28,586 nt of DNA from Buchnera aphidicola (Lipaphis pseudobrassicae) (GTDB taxonomy: Bacteria > Pseudomonadota > Gammaproteobacteria > Enterobacterales > Enterobacteriaceae): the NCBI RefSeq assembly GCF_005081185.1, contig NZ_CP034870.1:612636-641221 (forward strand), written 5' to 3'. Below the pieces are notes generated by a model, which did no database searches, was not told the origin of the DNA, and saw nothing but the letters and a program-made list of their open reading frames with translations. Below are positions 7,805 to 16,061 of the stretch, piece after piece. Numbering within the stretch: position 1 is the stretch's first letter; every line of letters begins with the position of its first letter. The position numbers were made by a program, and so were the translations under genes.

Positions 7805-9280
7805 TTATATTAAAGATAATGCTATCCAATATAAAAAACTAGACAATAAAATTGAAATAGGCAAGGTTAATAACCATGCTAAAGCAATATTTTTGATGGT
7901 ATTCATTTGAATTCCATCACCATCTATTAACATTGTTCCTGCTACAGAAGATGATAAAATATGTGTAGTAGAAACAGGTATTCCTGTATAACTTGCTATA
8001 CCAATAGAAAATGAAGCAGTAATTTGCGCTGACATAGCCTGTGCATATGTCATTCTTTTTTTTCCTATTTTTTCACCAATAGTAATAACTATACGTTTCC
8101 AACCTATCATTGTTCCTATTGATAAAGATAATGCAACAATTAATATAATCCACATTGGTGCGTATTCAATTGTTTGAAGTATATCTTTTTTACTTTTTAT
8201 TAAAAAAGATTTATCTTTGGAATTAAGATTAAAAGTATTTATTTTTTGATCAATTAAATCTGAGATAGATAATAAAAAATGACGTAATTGTAATCTTTTT
8301 TTAACGTCTAACGTGTTATAATTAGAAATATCTTGTAACAAAAATTTAGTTTTTTTAATATTTTTTATAACATTGTAAATATTAGAATAATTATCTAAAC
8401 GATTTATCCCTTTTTGAATTTTAATTTCATTTGATATATTTTTATAGTTTTTTAAAAAATACTTTTCTAATTGATTAATTGTATTTTTAGTACAAATTAT
8501 CTCATTTTTATCAGCATTTAAATTTATTAAAAAAGAAGAAGGAACAATTCCTATGAGAACAAGCATTATTAATCCAATCCCTTTTTGTCCATCATTTGCA
8601 CCATGAGCGTAACTTACACCAATAGATGACAAAATTAGTGCTATTCGAATAAAAAATGGTGGATTTTTCTTGCCATCTTTCTTTTCTCGTTCAATTGGAG
8701 TCATATGAATTCGATAAAAATTTCTATTGATATTATTTGTATAATACCGTAATAAAAAAATTAAACCTCCTGCTATTATTAATCCTACAATTGGAGAAAA
8801 AATAAGAGATAAAAATATACTTTGCATTTTAGGAATATTAAGTGCATTAATTAAAGATGAACCTGTTACTATTGCATTAGTTAAACCAATTCCAATAATT
8901 GCACCAATAAGAGAATGTGAACTTGATGCAGGTAAACAAAAATACCAAGTGCATAAATTCCACATTATAGCAGCTAATAAAATAGAGAAAATCATTGCAA
9001 GAGCGTTTTTTGACGTACTATTTAATAACAAGTCATTAGGTAATAAATGTACAATTGCGTAAGCAACAGTTAAACCTCCTAAAATAACACCTAAAAAATT
9101 AAATATACCAGACATTATAACTGCAATATTAGAAGACATTGCTCGAGTATAAATTAAGGTTGATACTGAATTTGCTGTATCGTGAAAACCATTAATAGCT
9201 TCGTATAATAAAACAAAAAATAAAGCTAAAAAAAGAAATAAACTATGATTTAAATCAGAATAAGAAAATAAATATAGCAT
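7805..9280 (-). CDS. pitA: Low-affinity inorganic phosphate transporter Pit
   Basis: Pit proteins are inner-membrane, proton-coupled carriers of metal-phosphate complexes. The 491-residue product is collinear with E. coli PitA (499). The N-terminal repeat carries [16 protein letters not shown] and the C-terminal repeat carries [15 protein letters not shown] and [14 protein letters not shown], the duplicated PHO4/Pit signatures. About ten hydrophobic segments are visible, in two groups flanking a hydrophilic middle region (about 250-370) that is Asn/Lys/Ile-rich and the least conserved part. I place the start at ATG 9280 ([10 protein letters not shown], aligning with E. coli MLHLFAGLDL); the frame extends nine codons further to an ATG at 9307, which is less likely. 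It is the only evident phosphate transporter here. Confidence 0.94.
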   Translation of the reverse strand: MLYLFSYSDLNHSLFLFLALFFVLLYEAINGFHDTANSVSTLIYTRAMSSNIAVIMSGIFNFLGVILGGLTVAYAIVHLLPNDLLLNSTSKNALAMIFSILLAAIMWNLCTWYFCLPASSSHSLIGAIIGIGLTNAIVTGSSLINALNIPKMQSIFLSLIFSPIVGLIIAGGLIFLLRYYTNNINRNFYRIHMTPIEREKKDGKKNPPFFIRIALILSSIGVSYAHGANDGQKGIGLIMLVLIGIVPSSFLINLNADKNEIICTKNTINQLEKYFLKNYKNISNEIKIQKGINRLDNYSNIYNVIKNIKKTKFLLQDISNYNTLDVKKRLQLRHFLLSISDLIDQKINTFNLNSKDKSFLIKSKKDILQTIEYAPMWIILIVALSLSIGTMIGWKRIVITIGEKIGKKRMTYAQAMSAQITASFSIGIASYTGIPVSTTHILSSSVAGTMLIDGDGIQMNTIKNIALAWLLTLPISILLSSFLYWIALSLI

Positions 9281-9407
9281 AATATTTAAGCCATTTTGAT
9301 GAATCAAACTAATTTTATTATCTGTGAGAAACTATGTTTGAGGAAAGTAAAATATGAATTTTATTTATAAATATATTATCTATGATACTTTTAAAAAACA
9401 TAATTTT

Positions 9408-10631
9408 TTATAATGCTTTATTTTTTTTAAGTTGATATGATAAAAAAATTGCTAATAATAACATTATTATTATAAAAATTGAAATGCCAAACCATTTTAA
9501 ATGAAACCAAAAAAAACCACCAAATGTACCGAATACACTTGAACCTAGATAGTAAAAAAATAAATATAAAGAAGTAGCTTGCACTTTTGCTGTTTTTGTA
9601 TAAGAACTAATCCAACTACTAGCAATAGAGTGAGATGCAAAAAAACCACTAGAAAAAATTATTAATCCTAAAATTATTATAAACAATTGATTGTACTGTG
9701 TAATAAATACTCCAGTTAACATTAGACACAATGATATTATAAGTATATTATTACGAGAATATTTTTTAATCAAAATACCAGCTTTAGGTGAACTATATAC
9801 TCCAGTTAAATAAATCGTAGATAATAATCCTATACTAGATTGACAAAGAAAAAATGGTTCTAACATTAAACGATAACCAATGTAATTAAAGATAGTAACA
9901 AAACTACCCATAAGCACAAAGCCTATTAAGAAAAGAATAAATAATTCAGGTTTTTTTAATTGTGAGTAAAAACGATTTAAAAAACTATAAAAATTAATAG
10001 AAATGGAACAAAAATTTTTAGATTGAGGTAAAAAATATAAAAAAAAACAAGAAGATATTAAAGAAAACAATCCAATTGTTACAAATGCAATTTTCCATGA
10101 AAATTGATCACATAAAATACTACTTAAAAATCTTCCTGAAAATCCACCTATAGTGTTTCCACTTATATATAAACCCATACAAAAAGATAAAGAACTGGGA
10201 TGTATCTCTTCACTAATATATGTCATTGCAACTGCTACAACTCCACTTAATGCTAAACCTGTCAAAGCACGAAATAAAACAATAGTTGACCAGCTAGTCA
10301 TTAATGAACATATTATTGTTAATATTGCAGCTATAAACAAAGAAGTTGACATAATTAATTTTCTGCCTAATACGTCAGATAATGGTCCAGTAAACAACAT
10401 TCCTAAAGCCATCATTCCTGTTGCTGCAGATAAAGATAAACTACTTTCTGCTGGGGTTAAATAAAATTCCTTAGAAAATACTGGTAAAATAGATTGTACA
10501 CAGTATAAAATAGAAAATGTAGAAAAACCACCTGAAAATAAAGCTAAAATAACACGATTAAATTTTTTTGTATTTTTTTTTATATATTCTTTATTTTTTA
10601 ACAATTCTTTTTTTTCTTTTAATGATATCAA
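9408..10631 (-). CDS. ynfM: Major facilitator superfamily transporter, YnfM-type
   Basis: A 407-residue inner-membrane MFS protein with about twelve hydrophobic segments. The MFS loop 2-3 signature is GPLSDVLGRKLIM near 81-93. It aligns along its whole length with E. coli YnfM (417 residues): CVQSILPVFSKEF, ISEEIHPSSLSFCMGLYISGN, GSFVTIFNYIGYRLML and GFFASHSIASSWI all have direct equivalents. The substrate is not established; the subfamily is related to drug/sugar exporters. It is followed on the same strand by nothing for about 125 bases and lies 29 bases downstream of dapF, so both may be co-transcribed. A retained exporter-type carrier in a reduced symbiont genome is a candidate for exchange with the host, but that is inference. 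Confidence 0.88.
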   Translation of the reverse strand: MISLKEKKELLKNKEYIKKNTKKFNRVILALFSGGFSTFSILYCVQSILPVFSKEFYLTPAESSLSLSAATGMMALGMLFTGPLSDVLGRKLIMSTSLFIAAILTIICSLMTSWSTIVLFRALTGLALSGVVAVAMTYISEEIHPSSLSFCMGLYISGNTIGGFSGRFLSSILCDQFSWKIAFVTIGLFSLISSCFFLYFLPQSKNFCSISINFYSFLNRFYSQLKKPELFILFLIGFVLMGSFVTIFNYIGYRLMLEPFFLCQSSIGLLSTIYLTGVYSSPKAGILIKKYSRNNILIISLCLMLTGVFITQYNQLFIIILGLIIFSSGFFASHSIASSWISSYTKTAKVQATSLYLFFYYLGSSVFGTFGGFFWFHLKWFGISIFIIIMLLLAIFLSYQLKKNKAL

Positions 10632-10660
10632 AATATAACTCCTTTTTTATTGAAAAAATA

Positions 10661-11515
10661 TTATATATATATATGTCCATCATAAACATGTTTTGCAGGT
10701 CCTGTCATATAAAGAGGATGCCCAAATCCTTTCCAGGTTACAATTAGGTTTCCACCTAATAAATTTACTTGAACATTATGGGAAAGTAAATTTTGAACAA
10801 TGCCTACAGCTACTGCTGCGCAAGCACCACTACCGCAAGAATAGGTTTCACCTACATCACGTTCGTATACTCTTAATTTAATATTATTTTTATTTATAAT
10901 TTCCATAAAACCTACGTTAATTCCTTGTGGAAAAATAATGTTTTTTTCTATACGTTTACCGAGTATATTTACAGGTGCATTTTCAATAGTTTGAACTTTA
11001 ATAATACAATGTGGGTTACCAATAGATACAAAACTACACATTAAATTTTCTTCAATAAGTTTTGTTGAAAAATTATTATATGAAATATTTTTTAACAAAG
11101 TAAAATTTTCTAATTTAAAGCTTGGTTCACTCATATTAACTTTAATCATATTATTAGATGTAAACTCAATGATTAATTTTTTTGCTTTTGTACTAACAGA
11201 AATTCTTTTTTTTTCTGTTAAACCTTTTAACAATAGAAAAAGACCAAAACATCGCGCACCGTTACCACATTGTTCAACTTCATTTCCATTTGAATTAAAA
11301 ATTCTATAATTAAAATCAAACATAGAATTATTTGGTTTTTCTACTAATAATAATTGATCAAAACCAATTCCAGTATGTCGATTAGATAATTTTTTAATAA
11401 TAGATGATGATAGAAAAAGATTTTGATTAATGCAATTGATAATCATAAAATCATTTCCTAGACCATGCATTTTAGAAAAATATATCTTTTTTTTATTTTT
11501 ATAGTATAAAATCAT
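10661..11515 (-). CDS. dapF: Diaminopimelate epimerase DapF
   Basis: DapF converts LL- to meso-diaminopimelate, precursor of lysine and peptidoglycan. The two catalytic cysteines, acting as base and acid, are in QCGNGARC (about Cys83) and SCGSGACA (about Cys229); the substrate segments KMHGLGNDF and [11 protein letters not shown] are conserved. The product is 284 residues against 274 in E. coli, owing to about ten extra N-terminal residues (a Lys/Tyr-rich lead before FSKMHGLG); no other Met precedes the conserved block, and AAGGA is correctly spaced before ATG 11515. Divergent from cyaY, the same neighbour as in E. coli. Lysine provisioning to the aphid makes it a core symbiotic gene. Confidence 0.96.
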   Translation of the reverse strand: MILYYKNKKKIYFSKMHGLGNDFMIINCINQNLFLSSSIIKKLSNRHTGIGFDQLLLVEKPNNSMFDFNYRIFNSNGNEVEQCGNGARCFGLFLLLKGLTEKKRISVSTKAKKLIIEFTSNNMIKVNMSEPSFKLENFTLLKNISYNNFSTKLIEENLMCSFVSIGNPHCIIKVQTIENAPVNILGKRIEKNIIFPQGINVGFMEIINKNNIKLRVYERDVGETYSCGSGACAAVAVGIVQNLLSHNVQVNLLGGNLIVTWKGFGHPLYMTGPAKHVYDGHIYI

Positions 11516-11694
11516 TTTTTCCTTAATAGATTATCTAATATTTTATTAAAAAATGTATTTTCGTATACATTTGTATTTATAAATAGTCAGTTGATGTTTA
11601 AATTATACTGAAAATAAGATTATATAAAAACAGATTAATCTAATTATTTTTATTTTTTAAATTTGTTATAATAAAAAAATAAAGGAGAAAAAAA

Positions 11695-12039
11695 ATGAAA
11701 GAAATAATTTTAAACGAAAAAAATAATTTTTTTACTTTAGTAAATAATTTGTTTCAAAAAATAGAAGATACTTTAAATTTATATGAGAATGAAATTGATA
11801 TAGATTATGAAGTTCAAGATTATGTTATGACTATTAATTTTTCAAATAAAAGTGTTATTATAATTAATAAACAAGAAGTATTAAAACAAATTTGGTTAGC
11901 AACTAAAGTAAATGGATATCACTTTAATTACAATAAAAATGAATGGATTTGTAATCGTAGTAACAAAAACTTTTGGGAAATATTTGAACATGCATTTTTT
12001 ATGCAATCAAATAAAAAAATTTTTTTTTATGAAAGATAA
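11695..12039 (+). CDS. cyaY: Frataxin-like iron-sulphur assembly protein CyaY
   Basis: CyaY is the bacterial frataxin: it binds iron and modulates cysteine desulphurase IscS during Fe-S assembly. The 114-residue product aligns with E. coli CyaY (106) with a longer tail. Conserved features are the acidic first helix, the DIDYEVQ strand, the [17 protein letters not shown] segment and GYHF...EWICNRS. Several acidic residues of the E. coli iron-binding ridge are replaced by Asn/Lys here, in keeping with the A+T bias. An excellent AAGGAG lies before the ATG, and a TATAAT-like box at 11667-11672 could be its -10. Its partner IscS is encoded at 21947. Confidence 0.93.
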   Translation: MKEIILNEKNNFFTLVNNLFQKIEDTLNLYENEIDIDYEVQDYVMTINFSNKSVIIINKQEVLKQIWLATKVNGYHFNYNKNEWICNRSNKNFWEIFEHAFFMQSNKKIFFYER

Positions 12040-12130
12040 TTTTTTTAATATAAAAAATATGCTAAAGTTTTTTTTGTATTTAAATTTTATAATGTGTAAA
12101 TAAAAAATAAAAAAATGCTCCTATTTTAAT

Positions 12131-13087
12131 ATGAATTGTAATATGCAAAATAAAACATTAAGAATTGCTACTAGAAAAAGTCCTTTAGCTTTACAGCAAA
12201 CCAAATATGTTCAAAAAAAAATACTATCTTTATATCCAAATTTAAATATAAAATTGGTACCTATTGTTACTCATGGAGATAATATTTTAAAAAAATCTCT
12301 TTCAAAAATCGGCGGAAAGGGATTATTTATAAAAGAATTAGAAATTGCTCTTCTAGAAAATAAAGCTGATATTGCAATTCATTCTATGAAAGATTTACCG
12401 GTAAATATCACCAAAGAATTATGTTTAGTTAGTATTTGCAAACGAGGAAATCCTTTAGATACATTAGTATCTAATCACTATAAGTCAATTGATAATTTAC
12501 CTAAAGGGGCTATAGTTGGAACATCTAGTTTAAGAAGGCAATGCCAATTAATTACTTATAGACCTGATTTAATTGTATCTCCTTTAAGAGGCAATGTAGA
12601 AACGAGAATTGCAAAATTAGATCAAGGAAAATATGATGCAATCATTCTTGCTACAGAAGGATTAAATAGATTAAATTTACAACATCGAATTACTCAAATT
12701 ATACCTGCAGAACTATCTCTTCCCTCATGTGGACAAGGTGCAATTGGTATTCAATCAAGAGCGCATGATAAAAAAGTATTATTTTTTTTATCACATCTTA
12801 ATCATATAAATACTTTTATTGAAATTAATGCAGAAAGAGCATTTTGTAGGAAACTTAATGCGGGATGTCAAATTCCAATAGGAAGTTATGCTATAATAAA
12901 AAATGATAAAATTTGGTTAAGAGGATTAGTAGGATCACCTAATGGAAAAATTATATTAAAGGGAGAAAGAATAGATTACTATAACAAAACAGAAAAAATG
13001 GGATATTCTCTTGCTGAAGAATTATTAAAAAACGGAGCAAAAAAAATTCTTGAAGAACTCTATTTAAAAGAATCTTATTATATATGA
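12131..13087 (+). CDS. hemC: Porphobilinogen deaminase (hydroxymethylbilane synthase) HemC
   Basis: HemC condenses four porphobilinogen molecules into hydroxymethylbilane. The 318-residue product aligns throughout with E. coli HemC (313). The dipyrromethane cofactor is carried by the Cys in AGCQIPIG (about residue 246). Conserved substrate segments are [30 protein letters not shown] and LRGNVETR. The start may be ATG 12131 or ATG 12143 (second Met, MQNK); neither has a convincing ribosome-binding site. The TGA stop overlaps the hemD ATG (ATGA at 13084-13087), so the pair is translationally coupled as in E. coli. In Buchnera the product probably feeds sirohaem for sulphite reductase rather than haem; this is inference. 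Confidence 0.95.
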   Translation: MNCNMQNKTLRIATRKSPLALQQTKYVQKKILSLYPNLNIKLVPIVTHGDNILKKSLSKIGGKGLFIKELEIALLENKADIAIHSMKDLPVNITKELCLVSICKRGNPLDTLVSNHYKSIDNLPKGAIVGTSSLRRQCQLITYRPDLIVSPLRGNVETRIAKLDQGKYDAIILATEGLNRLNLQHRITQIIPAELSLPSCGQGAIGIQSRAHDKKVLFFLSHLNHINTFIEINAERAFCRKLNAGCQIPIGSYAIIKNDKIWLRGLVGSPNGKIILKGERIDYYNKTEKMGYSLAEELLKNGAKKILEELYLKESYYI

Positions 13088-13838
13088 AAATATTAGTAAT
13101 TAAGCCTGTTGTATCAGGAAAAAAATTAGTTAAAAAATTGAAAAAAATAGGTATAAATTCTTGGAATTTTTCTTTTTTTGATTTTTTTCCTAGTAATAGT
13201 TCAATCAATTTATCAAATAAGATTAATGAATTATATAAATCAAATATAATTGTTTTGTTTTCTAAACAATCTGTTTATTATACAAATTTATATTTAAATA
13301 CTAATAATTTAAAATGGCCTGATTCTGTAAAATATTTTACTATTGGTAAAAGTACTGCACTTTTTCTTTATAAATATATAAAAAAAAAATTTTTTTTCCT
13401 ATACACGAAAATAGCGAAAGTTTGTTAAATATATTATATAAAAAATTATTAAAAACAGATATTATAACATTATTACAAGGTGAAAATGGACGTAAATTAG
13501 TAGAAAAAAATTTAATAAAAAATAATTTTAATGTTGCTACTATAGAATGTTATAAAAGAATTTTAAAAAAATTAGATATTAACAAAGAAGTTAAAAAATG
13601 GTATTCATACAAAATAAATACTCTTGTAGTAACAAGTAGTGAAGTTTTATATCATATGCAAAATACTATTTTTATTTTTAATAAAACCCATTGGTTATTA
13701 AAATGTAAAATATTTGTAGTAAGTATTAGATTGTTTAAAATTGCGAAACAGTTAGGATGGAAAAATATAATAGTATCTAATTTTGCTAATAATGATTGTT
13801 TAATAAAAATAATTAAGAGAGAACTATTTAATCCATAG
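13084..13838 (+). CDS. hemD: Uroporphyrinogen-III synthase HemD, frameshifted in an A10T8 tract
   Basis: HemD closes and inverts a ring of hydroxymethylbilane to give uroporphyrinogen III, the branch point to sirohaem and haem. The frame from ATG 13084 encodes the first 103 or so residues ([38 protein letters not shown] aligns with E. coli WPRLPDYFAIGRTTALALH) and runs into a stop at 13426. The other half is in the frame one base earlier: [42 protein letters not shown] and [12 protein letters not shown] match E. coli HemD to its end. The switch falls in ten A (13380-13389) followed by eight T (13390-13397). One added base gives about 251 residues, against 246 in E. coli. The second half has no own ribosome-binding site; a start at 13422 (ATG) would begin mid-domain. 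Confidence 0.88.
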
Positions 13839-13847
13839 ATCTTTTAT

Positions 13848-13924
13848 TGGTCGGCGAAAGAGGATTTGAACCTCTGACCTACTGGTCCCAAACCAGTTGC
13901 GCTACCAAGCTGCGCTATTCGCCG
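13848..13924 (-). tRNA. proM: tRNA-Pro (anticodon TGG)
   Basis: The minus strand gives a complete 77-base cloverleaf: acceptor arms CGGCGAA/TTCGCCG, discriminator A, encoded CCA, anticodon stem ACTGG with loop TTTGGGA, and a GGTTCAAATCC-type T arm. Third in an Arg-His-Pro array. Confidence 0.95.
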
Positions 13925-13974
13925 TTTTTATAAGATTAAAAATAAAATGGTATTTCTGATTATAATATTGTTAA

Positions 13975-14051
13975 TGGGGTGGCTAATGGGATTCGAACCC
14001 ATGACCTCTGGAATCACAATCCAGAGCTCTACCAACTGAGCTATAGCCACC
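13975..14051 (-). tRNA. hisR: tRNA-His (anticodon GTG)
   Basis: Cloverleaf on the minus strand with acceptor GTGGCTA/TAGCCAC, discriminator C, encoded CCA, anticodon stem CTGGA/TCCAG with loop TTGTGAT. The base at 14051 supplies the extra G(-1) that pairs with C73, the identity element for histidyl-tRNA synthetase. Confidence 0.95.
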
Positions 14052-14090
14052 AAATAATAAAAAAATGAATTGTTATTTTTTTATAACCAG

Positions 14091-14164
14091 TGCGCTCGAC
14101 AGGATTTGAACCTGATACCTCTATCTTCGGAAGATAGTGCTCTATCCAAATGAGCTACGAGCGC
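14091..14164 (-). tRNA. argX: tRNA-Arg (anticodon CCG)
   Basis: Cloverleaf on the minus strand with acceptor GCGCTCG/CGAGCGC, anticodon stem CTATC/GATAG and loop TTCCGAA, discriminator A. The bases after the discriminator read CTG, so unlike its two neighbours the CCA end is not encoded and must be added enzymatically. Confidence 0.93.
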
Positions 14165-14254
14165 GTAAATATAATTATCAATTAGATTTTAAGATTAATT
14201 ATGTTTGATGTCCAGCTTTTTTTACAAAAAATATAAGTAAAATGCTAAAAATAT

Positions 14255-15514
14255 TTATGAACGTTTCATCATATCAAAAAATTCATCATTAGTTTTAGTC
14301 ATAGATAGTTTATTAAGTAAAAATTCCATTGCATCTATTTCACTCATAGGATGAATAATTTTTCTTAAAATCCACATTTTTTGAAGTTCATCTGGTAAAG
14401 TTAATAATTCTTCTTTTCGAGTTCCAGAACGATTATAGTCAATAGCCGGAAAAACTCGTTTTTCAGCAATTTTTCTAGATAATGGTAATTCCATATTTCC
14501 TGTTCCCTTGAATTCTTCATAAATAACTTCATCCATTTTTGAACCTGTATCAACTAACGCTGTTGCAATAATTGTTAAACTTCCTCCTTCTTCTACATTA
14601 CGTGCAGCGCCAAAAAAGCGTTTAGGTCGATGTAAAGCATTAGCATCAACACCACCTGTTAAAACCTTTCCTGATGCAGGTACTACTGTATTATAAGCAC
14701 GAGCTAAACGAGTAATTGAGTCTAATAAAATAATCACATCTTTTTTATGTTCTACTAATCTTTTTGCTTTTTCAATTACCATTTCAGCTACTTGTACATG
14801 TCTTGATGCAGGTTCATCAAAAGTAGAAGCTACAACTTCACCTTTAACTAATCTTTGCATTTCAGTAACTTCTTCTGGTCTTTCATCAATTAATAAAACC
14901 ATTAAAACACAATCTGGATGATTATAAGCAATGCTTTGAGCTATATTTTGGAGTAGTATTGTTTTTCCTGCTTTTGGAGGTGCTACAATCAATCCTCTTT
15001 GTCCTCTACCAATAGGAGATGCCAAGTCTAATACTCTCGCTGTTAAATCTTCAGTTGAACCGTTTCCGCGTTCCATTCTTAATCGAGAATTAGCATGTAA
15101 TGGAGTTAAATTTTCAAATAAAATTTTACTTCTTGCATTTTCAGGTTTATCATAATTAACTTCATTAACTTTGAGTAATGCAAAGTATCTTTCACCTTCT
15201 TTTGGTGGTCTGATTTTACCAGAAATTGTATCACCTGTACGTAAATTAAATCTACGTATTTGACTAGGTGAAACATATATGTCATCGGGACCAGCCAAAT
15301 AAGAACTATCAGCAGAACGTAAAAAACCAAATCCATCTTGTAATATTTCTAAAACACCGTCTCCAAATATATCTTCTCCACTTTTTGCATGTTGTTTAAG
15401 GATGGCAAAAATAATATCTTGTTTACGCATACGCGCTAAATTTTCCAACCCCATTTTTTCACCAAGAGTAATTAATTCAGAAACTGGCATATTTTTAAGT
15501 GCGGTAAGATTCAT
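14255..15514 (-). CDS. rho: Transcription termination factor Rho
   Basis: Rho is the hexameric RNA-dependent ATPase/helicase that ends transcription at C-rich, unstructured RNA. The 419-residue product has the E. coli length and is the most conserved protein here. Domains: N-terminal helical part (1-47), cold-shock-like RNA-binding domain with the RNP1-type DGFGFLRS (about 60-67), then the RecA-type ATPase with Walker A APPKAGKT (about 178-185), Walker [10 protein letters not shown] (about 259-267), the Q-loop and the R-loop near GSGSK-type [19 protein letters not shown]. The C-terminus (FFDMMKRS) is intact. The ATG has no purine-rich ribosome-binding site; the leader is unusually C-rich, see findings. 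Neighbouring trxA is 119 bases upstream on the same strand, as in E. coli. Confidence 0.98.
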   Translation of the reverse strand: MNLTALKNMPVSELITLGEKMGLENLARMRKQDIIFAILKQHAKSGEDIFGDGVLEILQDGFGFLRSADSSYLAGPDDIYVSPSQIRRFNLRTGDTISGKIRPPKEGERYFALLKVNEVNYDKPENARSKILFENLTPLHANSRLRMERGNGSTEDLTARVLDLASPIGRGQRGLIVAPPKAGKTILLQNIAQSIAYNHPDCVLMVLLIDERPEEVTEMQRLVKGEVVASTFDEPASRHVQVAEMVIEKAKRLVEHKKDVIILLDSITRLARAYNTVVPASGKVLTGGVDANALHRPKRFFGAARNVEEGGSLTIIATALVDTGSKMDEVIYEEFKGTGNMELPLSRKIAEKRVFPAIDYNRSGTRKEELLTLPDELQKMWILRKIIHPMSEIDAMEFLLNKLSMTKTNDEFFDMMKRS

Positions 15515-15633
15515 AATGGTGGGTTCTTAGTAAAATCGGGGTAAATCTCGAAATAGAAAGTATTACATAATTTTAAAATTTATTAAAAATTTACAATACA
15601 TTTTAAATATTTTAATTAATTATTTTAGTATTT

Positions 15634-15960
15634 TTAATTAACATATTCATCTAAAAATTCTTTAAGCTGTAATTTAGAAATTGCTCCTACTTTAGTTGCA
15701 ACAACTTCTCCATTAAAAAATAATAGTAATGTTGGTATACTTCTAATCGAGTATACTGGAGCAGTATTTGGATGTTTTTCTATGTTTAGTTTTCCAATAA
15801 TAATTTTATTGTGATATTCTTCTGAAATTTCATTTAGAATAGGTGCTAAAATTTTACACGGATTACACCATTCAGCCCAAAAATCAACTAAGATAAAATC
15901 TTTTATTTTTAAAACTTTTTCTTCAAAGTTTTGATCAGTTAATTCGATTATGTTATTCAT
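15634..15960 (-). CDS. trxA: Thioredoxin 1, with CNPC active site
   Basis: Cytoplasmic dithiol/disulphide oxidoreductase that reduces ribonucleotide reductase, PAPS reductase and others. The 108-residue product aligns with E. coli TrxA (109). The [10 protein letters not shown] segment at 28-37 holds Cys32 and Cys35; the canonical thioredoxin motif is CGPC, so Gly33 is replaced by Asn here. The buried Asp26, cis-Pro in SIPTLLLF (about 76) and [12 protein letters not shown] are kept. The ATG is preceded by an A+T-rich leader with only weak ribosome-binding potential. It lies between rep and rho as in E. coli, with gppA and rhlB lost from that interval. Confidence 0.95.
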   Translation of the reverse strand: MNNIIELTDQNFEEKVLKIKDFILVDFWAEWCNPCKILAPILNEISEEYHNKIIIGKLNIEKHPNTAPVYSIRSIPTLLLFFNGEVVATKVGAISKLQLKEFLDEYVN

Positions 15961-16061
15961 TTTATATTTTTACTCAGAAGTAAAGAAATTTTAAATTTTT
16001 ATAAAAATATTATATCATTTCTAAAAAATTTTTAAAACTAAATTTAAAAAAATTTAATTTT

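Noticed and set aside
9281..9307. Upstream ATG of pit at 9307
   Set aside because: Homology with PitA begins at ATG 9280; the extra nine residues have no counterpart.
11912..12103. Open frame overlapping the end of cyaY in another frame
   Set aside because: Starts inside cyaY, has no ribosome-binding site and encodes a Phe/Lys/Met-rich sequence without homologue; a shadow frame.
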